Positions 7,482 to 14,951 of a stretch of DNA of 21,876 nucleotides are shown here, piece by piece. This DNA is from Legionellaceae bacterium (lineage in GTDB: Bacteria; Pseudomonadota; Gammaproteobacteria; Legionellales; Legionellaceae): NCBI GenBank assembly GCA_023266075.1, contig JAHFRX010000005.1:854-22729 (forward strand), given 5' to 3'. The position numbers were made by a program, and so were the translations under genes. Each line of letters begins with the position of its first letter. Within the stretch, counting starts at the first letter, position 1. Under the pieces are notes generated by a model. It did not search any database. It was not told where the DNA came from and saw only the letters and a program-made list of their open reading frames with translations.

Positions 7482-7509
7482 AAATGGGGATGGAAAGCGA
7501 AAAATCAAG
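7482..7509 (-). promoter_or_regulatory. sigma-32 (heat-shock) promoter of hslVU
   Basis: On the minus strand, CTTGAT (7504-7509) is followed after 14 bases by CCCCATTT (7482-7489). The known RpoH consensus is CTTGAA with CCCCATNT at a similar spacing, so the -10 box is a full match and the -35 box differs at one position. It lies 32 bases upstream of the hslV start. HslVU is a classical heat-shock operon, which fits. Confidence 0.8.
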
Positions 7510-7553
7510 AGCGACATATCAAAAATATAATCCTTCATCACCGTCGAGATCTC

Positions 7554-10500
7554 TTATAAGCCTTTTGATTTTAGTCGTGCGTCATTTTCTTCTCCTGATA
7601 CATTAACTTCCAGAGATTTTCGCACAGCGGAGCGAAATTTTTCTGTGAGTTTTTGTGTGCGTGTCCTTAGAAGGTTTTCGGTCGTCAGGGGGCGAATGAC
7701 ACACAATAATTTTCCTCTGAAACCTGAGCCTGTTTTGAATGGATCAACAGAATCTGGAGATGGAAGCTGTTGCCCTGTACTTTGTTTATATTTTGATACA
7801 AGTCTCTCATAACCAGTACGGTAATTTGGATTTTTAGTATAATACTCTGGGCTTCGAGTTTGTGTTAATTTTGTGGACGAGTGATATAAATCTTTTGCAT
7901 CTACTTCAAAAGATTCCCCCCAATGTACGATGGTGAGTTTTTGAGTCTCAGCATGAAAACCTGTAATGATGGCAGCATGCTCTCTTGTTTCGGGTTCTGT
8001 AGGGTCAGGATCGGGCAACCCGTCTTCATCGACTGCAAAAGTAATTAAAGGCAAGTTCCCATGTTGAAGGTTTTCGACAATACTGTTAAAGAATAACTCA
8101 AAATTGTCGTTAAAATCGACGACTTTTGTCTCAAATCCTAAATCTGATACGCTATTTTCCCATTTTGAAAATTCTAAAATTTCACCCTGCTGAGAGCCAT
8201 TGCTTTTGACAATATGTCGTACAGAGAGAGCGCCTGAATGATGTGAACGTAGTGGTATGGCTTTGTATCCTAATAATTTTGCATAATATTTCTCTACACT
8301 TGCAATGGCCACCGTCTTACACATTGCACCGACTTGTGGGACTGGGTCTAATTTAATTCGCATAACGTTTGGAGGAACTTCCTTTTTACGAGGTGGGGTG
8401 CTATCTAAAAGTCCACGTAACGTGAACGTCAGCCCTTTTTCTTTACAACGTTTTTTATAATCTTCAATATATTTAGAGGCTGCTTCTAGATTCAAGCCTC
8501 GAGAAACAAGAATTTCTTGTAGTTCTGTAGTTTCATAAGGAGGAAGTATTTCTGTGTGTAATCGTCTTGAAATGGCATGGCTTACAGTAAAGCGTCCTCC
8601 CATTGTGCTTGGGTTTTGCGTGCCGATAAGCATGAATCCAGGATTTTTTGGTTTTTCACCATTCGGTTTTCGACCCATTAAAAGATGATTAAAGATAGAT
8701 TCTGGCATAGGAAAAGCATTTATTTCATCAATCACTACAATCATTCCTGCATCAAATGCATCGATAAAAAATGTTTTAATTTCTTCTTCCGTATGTGTTG
8801 CAAAGTAGTTCGCATGCAGTCGATAGAAGGTGTTCGATTGCGCTGGAGTCTTTAAATCATGTACTTCTTGATAGTTATTTGCACGTAACGTGGCGATTAC
8901 CAATTCACTTTTTCCTGCACTGGGTTCTCCTTCGATGATAAGCCCACCCAAACCACCGTATAATTGTGCATCATTTTGAGATTCGTGTTGTCGAGTTTCT
9001 CGTAATTCAAGCAATTGGACCAGATATTCATGAGTAGATTGCCTTGAGGGTGTCACCAAAAAACAAGTGCTATTTTCAAGCAACAGATGCGTTCTTCGCA
9101 CATCATAATGAATTTTTTCTTTGCAATATGTTAAAAAATCCTCTTGCTTTTCTTGGGGGAGGCAATTCGACATGACTTGTTCGATAATTTTATACACCAC
9201 TTGACTGGGAATATCATCTGGGTAGCGTGTGTAGTGATCACAAAATAAAAGTGCAACAGTTTGCAATTCTCGCGGAGAAATCAAAATATCATTAACAGAA
9301 TTATCGCAGATATATGAGTACGCTTCGAGAATAGAATGGATGATATTAACGTAATCAGGGTTTTTAGTGAAAGGGTGTTTGTCAAAAATGGGTTTTAGCG
9401 TTTTCTCATACACTGTACTGAGTGATAATGGCTCAACATTAACAATTAAATTCTCTCGTCCTGGCTGAGTGAATAATCGTGGTTGATTTCGACCAGCACC
9501 ATAACTCATCGGATTTCCGGCGAAGATCACTTTGTGTTTTTCTGAGAGCGGATAGAGTTTTCCTTTATAAAAGAGATGGGGCGGTTTCTGAAATAGGCCT
9601 TCAAAATCAGTCCAATCTTTTCCATGGACATTGGCTTCATCAATAAAAAGATATTTGTATCCTGCAATTTCTTCTTTATCATTCACCCATGCAAGCAAAC
9701 TAGACTCATCCTGAAAAAGGTGGTCATTCGGTGTAGTCAGCGTCTGCGTAATCAGTGTTGTCTTACCCGCTCCTGAAGGTCCTAAGACATACGCGTAAGG
9801 GGCTCGATGAAGCACCTCTAAAATAGCTTGACATTCTTCTGTAATAAATGCGTTAGCGTTTGCAGTACTTTGTTTATCAAAGTCATTAAAATCAGTGAGA
9901 TCTGTTAAATCCAAATCGTTTTTAGGATGAAAGATGAATTGACTGGGTGCTTGAGGTTTAATAGTCGATGCAGGTGTGTGATGTTTGACGGGATCTAAAT
10001 ATTGGAAAAAGCTTAAGTTCTCACTGACGAGTGCCAATTTACCAGAAGGGTTGTTGAGTATTCTTTGATATAAAAAAGGAGCCAACTCCTGGGACAATGT
10101 TTCGGAAAATCGCCCTGTTAAGATAATTTTTTCTCCACGATTTAAACGCTCTATCATGTCTGAAACGATTTCTTCAAATCGATGAAATTGTTGATCAGGG
10201 GCGACATGAAGCGGTTCTACGCGCGTCAATAGGTCTTTTCCTTGACACTCTGAGATATCAATCACCAACCAGTCCGAGCCTAGCATGGTGATGGTTTGAG
10301 CGCTATTGGGTGTTTCTATGAGTAACGTCGATGATTCCTGTTGTTCATCCCATGATTTAAATAGAGGTGCCTGAAGCATTTCGATTTTATGAGGCGGAAT
10401 TATTACATTTTGACTCAATGTGCATTGTAGTTTAACACCAAATTGTTGACAAGTTTCTAGGATATGCGCCCAAACATGTTGATCGGGTGAGTGAGTGAGA

Positions 10501-13500
10501 TGAAGATGAAGCGCTTTTTCTTCCGTCAGGGATGCTTGATAAATCAGCCCTTCTTTGTAAGAGAATATCCCGTCTTTCAAAGTATAATTTTGAAATAATT
10601 TCGTGTAAGAAAGATGCGTTAAAATGAATGTAGAAGATGTGACTTTTTCAACAACGTCATAGGTGGTTTGCAATGTTTGCCACTCATAGCCTTCCTGATG
10701 ATAAATTTTCAATTCTTTGGGAAAAGGAATTTTTTTACTGAAGCAATCGATCTCACCTTTAAGACGAGCTTCTTTCCAGAAACGTTGAAATTCATCATCT
10801 TCCCACAGACCATTGTGAATGAGTAAAGGTTTGTTTTGAAGTAATGCTTCAGATAAAATGCCTTGTTTAAACTGAGGATGATTGTCTTGCATCGTCCATC
10901 CACCCAGCAGTATTTTTTTCCAATTTTGGCTTTTATAGAGTTTAATTGTGAAAAAATCTTGCTCTTCTTGTGGCGTTTCGAGCTGAAGTTTCGGAATGGC
11001 TTCTTGAAGTGTGTGAAGAGGAATATCGCATTGGATAATCTCTTGAAAACGAGAATAAAAATCGCTGCCTTGGTAAGTATCTGGATCATGACGGTTGAGC
11101 ATACCTACAATGGTGGTATGCTCATAGAGAGGTGTTCCATCTGCAGCAGGTTTGGGATCAAGTAAATCGTTCAACCGCACAATATCGTTTGCTGTAAAAT
11201 TATTATAATTGATGAGGAAAATAGGGCGATAGCCTTTATTGTCTTCGATAAAACGATATAAAGGACCACCAGGACCTTCATGTATCGCATTGTCTATAAA
11301 AGAGATATATTTTTTGGCACAAACAATGTCTTCTGGCGTATGAATATAGTAGATTGGCCGGTGTGTATCTCGAGCCATTTTTTCTAAAGTAAAGCGTAAT
11401 GCTTCAATTTCTTTTTCAGTATTGACTTGAATGAGTCGTTTCGTAAATGATACTGTGTTTTCTTGTAAATAATGTAACGCATGAACTTTCACATGATAAG
11501 CGTGTGAAGTTTCGGGATGTAAAAATGATTTTTTAATAAATACTTCGTGCATTTCAGCCAGAGGTTCCGGTAACAAATCTGAATATTCACGAGCATGTTC
11601 AATAAATAATTCAAGGTATGATTCACGCTTCTTTTGAGACATTCCTGTTGTACTTTCGTATAAACGCTCTTGCCAGTCTTCAGGATATGCTTCCTTAAAC
11701 TGTTGAAAGATTGTTACAAATAATGGGTGCCATTTAGATTTAATGCTTCCAACAATCTTAATCCATGCCGGAGCGCCAAGAGTATCACGTAATAACAAAC
11801 CTTTTAATGCATCTTTAGTATATTGATGATCAACAAGCTGAGAAAAATTTTGGATGATATTTTCATATCGATTGAGGATAATGAGCCCGCCATGTTGTAT
11901 AAAAAGATCTGGGTTCAGTATTTCGCAGTTTGGATTTTCTTCGCTATCGATAGAAACGATTGGTCCGAGCAAACGGTCAATCCCTTGTAAAAAATTTTCT
12001 ATATTTTCAAAATGATACGCTCCTCTTGGTGAGTTTGGATCATAGATAAACCAAGCATTATCATCATGTTCATCAGGACGAATGGCAATACTATGCCAAG
12101 GATTGCTGAGTATATAGGGTTCTCTGCGACGTAGTATTTCAGCTAATTTTCCTGAAATATATTGTGCTTTTATTTTTTTTAATGGTTTAATGTAATCCTG
12201 CTGTATTATTTCCAACAAATCATCAAATTGTCTACGTAATTCTTCACTCAATTGATCAAGATCACCTTGCCATGCTTCGGTATCGGATAAGAATTGATCA
12301 AATTCACAAGATCTCATATTTAGATAATAATGAGACAAAGACAGACAAATTCCATCTTGAATATTAGGAATAAATTTTTCCACTGTTAATTTTTTTAATG
12401 AGACGTAATGACAGAGCTTATCCACGATCATTGCTTGTGATTTTGTAGTTAAATTTTGAAACAGCTTCTTTTGTGTGTTGGGTTTGAACGTATAAAGATC
12501 TTCTGTGTTATGTTGATGTAACTGAATTTGTTGCTCGAAAGATAACTCCTCTGTTTTGATTACTGACGGTGCTGGTGCTGGTGCTGGTGCTGGTGCTGGT
12601 GTTGGTGTTGATGCTGGTGCTGGTATTTGTGTTGATTCTTGTGCTGGTGATGTTTTTAGTACTTTACGAAATGATACAGCACTCTCCTTCATATGAAATA
12701 TGCTTGGATGTATTTTTTCTATGAACTTGAATGCACTGCATTTCAATACATTTTCTTCATCATTGGGAGAAGCATAACATAATTTCGGTGCCATATTCTT
12801 GATTGATGCTCCAGAAATTAAATTTGGCTTTGATATTTCAAAAAATGTAAGTGATGGCAGGCTTTGAGATTCAAGCTCCAATTTTTCATGAGGGCTTGAT
12901 ATACTTAAATACTCCAGATTAGGTGTCGCTCTAATGATATTTGAGAGATTGGTGTATCTCTTTTGAAAGCTGAGACTTTTTAATCGATGAAGCTGTGGTT
13001 CGAGTGCGGTTGGATCTAAATCTATATCTCGTAAGGTGAGAGATTCTAATTGCGCCGTACTTTGTATCAGTTGAGTCAGATGTTGTTGTGGTATCTCAGA
13101 CATTTTAATAGTGATGCTTTTTAATTTTTGTAGTTGACTTGATTCTAATCTTAGCTCTCCTGGTGGGGTGAGCATGATATGTTCAAGAAAAAGATGCTCT
13201 AGATGAGGTGCTGCAAGCAACAGTTCTTCGAGCTCCTCTACCGAAATATGCTTATCTATAATGCTAAGAGATTTTAATTCTGGCAAACTATTCGGTAATA
13301 GGCGGTTGTGTTTTGTATTGTACGTTGAGCCGTGTGATTGCTGATCTTGTATAGATAATATTTCTAACTGCGGTGCTGCATTTAAAAGCGTTTGTATGTC
13401 CTGTTCTGCTATGCAGACTAAATTCATTTTTTTTAAATGTTTGAGCGGTAAAAGAGACGATGGAAGCAAAAAGGTCTTTTCTTCCAAGATGTTTTTGGGA

Positions 13501-14546
13501 TCGATTAACACCAATTCTTCCAAATTTGGAGAAGCATGCAGTATACATTCTAAATGTGCTCTACTGATATGACCTTGAATGACTTGGTATTTTGTGAGGC
13601 CTTGTAAATGTTCTGTCGATTGAATGGGTTCTGCTAAATCGCATTTTTCAAGCGATAATTCGTGTAACGAAGATGTGTGTTGTATTAAGTCTGATAAGTC
13701 ATGAGACGAATGTATTTTTTTAATAGTGAGCGATTGTAGTTGACTTAAATTTTGCTCAGAGAAGCGATGTGAGTGATATACTGGATTTGTTTCGGATGGT
13801 ATTTCGTCATAAATGATATGTTGTTTGCTGAGTAGTGTTTCGACTTCATCTGCGTTGAGTACAGCATGACGATAATCGGTGATGATTTGAGCATTTGGAA
13901 AATACGCTAGTATCATCTCTCGGATGAAGGATATATTCTCTGGATCCGAAAACGTATCATCAATGATGGTTTGACTTGCTAATTCTTTCGTGCTCTCAAA
14001 ATATGTGAGCAGCTCTCCATAAGTTTCGCTTATCTTTTCAGCATAACGTATGGCTGAAAAGATTTCCGAGAGACGCATGACATGCTCTTGTGGGGCGCTT
14101 ATACCCATTGCATAATTCATCCAATGATCATTAAGGATTTGAATCTGTTCTGAGGGAACTTGTAAAAATTCAGTCGCATATTGCTGTAAATGAGTGTCAT
14201 GATATAATGAAAACTGAAAGGTCGGATCTGTAGAGAGAAGCGCTAGATTTTCTTTTTGAAGCGGTTTTAATATACCATCCTGCAGTGCATATACGGTAAA
14301 TCCTTGATCTATCAGTTTTATAATTTCTTTGATGATTTTATCTCTCAAATCCGGTGTACCCCATCGCAAACGCCAATCATTAAGAATCAACGATTTAGAT
14401 TTTTTTGCAAAAAAAGACGAACTGGAAAGAAATGGCGCATCATTATTGATAAGGCGATCCAGATCCGGATCACCATGTGGCTCCCAGCCGTATGTTGTAG
14501 CGTGTCCGACGTGATAATAGAAATGCTCTAATGGTCTTTTACTCAT
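7554..14546 (-). CDS. giant multidomain protein: LRR array, YopT/C58-like cysteine protease, tandem AAA_5-type ATPases, C-terminal papain-like candidate
   Basis: This is one uninterrupted frame of 2330 codons that I cannot assign to a named gene. Residues 1-250 are an unrecognised N-terminal region. Residues 265-575 hold about six LRR units of roughly 45-50 residues (for example SLPELKSLSI then LLLAAPHLEHLFLE). Residues 641-660 are an Ala-Pro linker. At 731-850 lies a C58-like triad: DGICLSLSHYY (Cys734), WHSIAI (His818), FIYDPNSPRGAY (Asp836). Residues about 1100-1175 look like an AAA core without a Walker A. AAA module 1 has GPSGAGKT (1589-1596), FIDEA (1634-1638) and FAGNP. AAA module 2 has GEPSAGKS (1873-1880), VVIDEINAFP (1937-1946), GTQNP and SRR (1993-1995), as in midasin/dynein-like AAA_5 proteins. 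A C-terminal segment has AMCKTVA (Cys2076) and EHAAIITGF (His2190). No signal peptide or transmembrane helix is evident. Function is unknown; a secreted effector of a host-associated bacterium is an inference. Confidence 0.85.
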   Translation of the reverse strand: MSKRPLEHFYYHVGHATTYGWEPHGDPDLDRLINNDAPFLSSSSFFAKKSKSLILNDWRLRWGTPDLRDKIIKEIIKLIDQGFTVYALQDGILKPLQKENLALLSTDPTFQFSLYHDTHLQQYATEFLQVPSEQIQILNDHWMNYAMGISAPQEHVMRLSEIFSAIRYAEKISETYGELLTYFESTKELASQTIIDDTFSDPENISFIREMILAYFPNAQIITDYRHAVLNADEVETLLSKQHIIYDEIPSETNPVYHSHRFSEQNLSQLQSLTIKKIHSSHDLSDLIQHTSSLHELSLEKCDLAEPIQSTEHLQGLTKYQVIQGHISRAHLECILHASPNLEELVLIDPKNILEEKTFLLPSSLLPLKHLKKMNLVCIAEQDIQTLLNAAPQLEILSIQDQQSHGSTYNTKHNRLLPNSLPELKSLSIIDKHISVEELEELLLAAPHLEHLFLEHIMLTPPGELRLESSQLQKLKSITIKMSEIPQQHLTQLIQSTAQLESLTLRDIDLDPTALEPQLHRLKSLSFQKRYTNLSNIIRATPNLEYLSISSPHEKLELESQSLPSLTFFEISKPNLISGASIKNMAPKLCYASPNDEENVLKCSAFKFIEKIHPSIFHMKESAVSFRKVLKTSPAQESTQIPAPASTPTPAPAPAPAPAPSVIKTEELSFEQQIQLHQHNTEDLYTFKPNTQKKLFQNLTTKSQAMIVDKLCHYVSLKKLTVEKFIPNIQDGICLSLSHYYLNMRSCEFDQFLSDTEAWQGDLDQLSEELRRQFDDLLEIIQQDYIKPLKKIKAQYISGKLAEILRRREPYILSNPWHSIAIRPDEHDDNAWFIYDPNSPRGAYHFENIENFLQGIDRLLGPIVSIDSEENPNCEILNPDLFIQHGGLIILNRYENIIQNFSQLVDHQYTKDALKGLLLRDTLGAPAWIKIVGSIKSKWHPLFVTIFQQFKEAYPEDWQERLYESTTGMSQKKRESYLELFIEHAREYSDLLPEPLAEMHEVFIKKSFLHPETSHAYHVKVHALHYLQENTVSFTKRLIQVNTEKEIEALRFTLEKMARDTHRPIYYIHTPEDIVCAKKYISFIDNAIHEGPGGPLYRFIEDNKGYRPIFLINYNNFTANDIVRLNDLLDPKPAADGTPLYEHTTIVGMLNRHDPDTYQGSDFYSRFQEIIQCDIPLHTLQEAIPKLQLETPQEEQDFFTIKLYKSQNWKKILLGGWTMQDNHPQFKQGILSEALLQNKPLLIHNGLWEDDEFQRFWKEARLKGEIDCFSKKIPFPKELKIYHQEGYEWQTLQTTYDVVEKVTSSTFILTHLSYTKLFQNYTLKDGIFSYKEGLIYQASLTEEKALHLHLTHSPDQHVWAHILETCQQFGVKLQCTLSQNVIIPPHKIEMLQAPLFKSWDEQQESSTLLIETPNSAQTITMLGSDWLVIDISECQGKDLLTRVEPLHVAPDQQFHRFEEIVSDMIERLNRGEKIILTGRFSETLSQELAPFLYQRILNNPSGKLALVSENLSFFQYLDPVKHHTPASTIKPQAPSQFIFHPKNDLDLTDLTDFNDFDKQSTANANAFITEECQAILEVLHRAPYAYVLGPSGAGKTTLITQTLTTPNDHLFQDESSLLAWVNDKEEIAGYKYLFIDEANVHGKDWTDFEGLFQKPPHLFYKGKLYPLSEKHKVIFAGNPMSYGAGRNQPRLFTQPGRENLIVNVEPLSLSTVYEKTLKPIFDKHPFTKNPDYVNIIHSILEAYSYICDNSVNDILISPRELQTVALLFCDHYTRYPDDIPSQVVYKIIEQVMSNCLPQEKQEDFLTYCKEKIHYDVRRTHLLLENSTCFLVTPSRQSTHEYLVQLLELRETRQHESQNDAQLYGGLGGLIIEGEPSAGKSELVIATLRANNYQEVHDLKTPAQSNTFYRLHANYFATHTEEEIKTFFIDAFDAGMIVVIDEINAFPMPESIFNHLLMGRKPNGEKPKNPGFMLIGTQNPSTMGGRFTVSHAISRRLHTEILPPYETTELQEILVSRGLNLEAASKYIEDYKKRCKEKGLTFTLRGLLDSTPPRKKEVPPNVMRIKLDPVPQVGAMCKTVAIASVEKYYAKLLGYKAIPLRSHHSGALSVRHIVKSNGSQQGEILEFSKWENSVSDLGFETKVVDFNDNFELFFNSIVENLQHGNLPLITFAVDEDGLPDPDPTEPETREHAAIITGFHAETQKLTIVHWGESFEVDAKDLYHSSTKLTQTRSPEYYTKNPNYRTGYERLVSKYKQSTGQQLPSPDSVDPFKTGSGFRGKLLCVIRPLTTENLLRTRTQKLTEKFRSAVRKSLEVNVSGEENDARLKSKGL
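12568..12618. repeat. GGTGCT hexanucleotide repeat encoding an Ala-Pro linker
   Basis: Five and a half perfect GGTGCT units (12568-12600) are followed by imperfect copies to 12618. On the minus strand they encode alternating Ala-Pro in the giant gene, between the LRR array and the C58-like domain. Because the unit is 6 bases, slippage would change linker length without breaking the frame. Confidence 0.85.
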
Positions 14547-14575
14547 TAAAGTGGATGTTTATTGGACTTATTTTG

Positions 14576-14581
14576 ATTATA
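14576..14581 (-). promoter_or_regulatory. perfect -10 box (TATAAT) before the giant gene
   Basis: TATAAT lies 29 bases upstream of the giant gene's ATG, in the 51-base gap after the ankyrin ORF. No convincing -35 box is visible at 16-18 bases, and the ATG lacks a clear Shine-Dalgarno sequence. The promoter may need an activator. Confidence 0.5.
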
Positions 14582-14597
14582 GACTACAAACTAATTT

Positions 14598-14951
14598 TTA
14601 CTTTTGATGCGACAGGTGTTTGACAACTTCATCATGACCATATTTTTCTGCAAACATTAAAGCCGTATCACCGTGTTGGTTGGTTTGATTGACTTCAGCG
14701 CCGGCTCTCAACAGGGCCACAACGACATCTTCTTGTCCATACTCTGCCGCGAGCATGAGGGCTGTTGTACCATTTTTACCCGATTGATTCACATCTACAC
14801 CCCTATGAATCAACTGGCGTATGATATCAATGTGTCCCTGCCCTGCCGCGTAGAGGAGGGACATCAACGTTTCGCGACAAGCATCTGACACGTTATTCAC
14901 TATCTGGTCTGGAGGAGGTGGTCCAATCAATCCGTGGGATGGACACACCAA
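14598..14951 (-). CDS. small ankyrin-repeat protein overlapping the end of scnC
   Basis: The frame encodes up to 117 residues with about three ankyrin repeats: SLLYAAGQGHIDIIRQLIHRG, TALMLAAEYGQEDVVVALLRAG and TALMFAEKYGHDEVVKHL, separated by DVNQ/EVNQ turns. Ankyrin repeats bind proteins; no partner can be named. The start is uncertain. The frame opens with TTG (14951) and GTG (14948) inside scnC, while the first ATG is at 14864 and would clip the start of the first repeat. None of these has a clear ribosome binding site. The frame is +1 relative to scnC, and the two overlap by 59 bases if the upstream start is used. The pre-repeat part has a Pro-rich GPPPPDQ linker, suggesting it is genuinely translated. 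It is probably expressed by coupling to scnC, or via a frameshift from it. Confidence 0.7.
   Translation of the reverse strand: MVCPSHGLIGPPPPDQIVNNVSDACRETLMSLLYAAGQGHIDIIRQLIHRGVDVNQSGKNGTTALMLAAEYGQEDVVVALLRAGAEVNQTNQHGDTALMFAEKYGHDEVVKHLSHQK

Noticed and set aside
10709..11089. 126-codon open frame in another minus-strand frame within the giant gene
   Set aside because: It is an out-of-frame shadow in AT-rich coding DNA, with low-complexity Phe/Lys/Ile content and no recognisable motif.
12568..12618. Regular short repeats considered as a possible CRISPR or regulatory array
   Set aside because: The unit is 6 bases without spacers and is fully explained as Ala-Pro codons.
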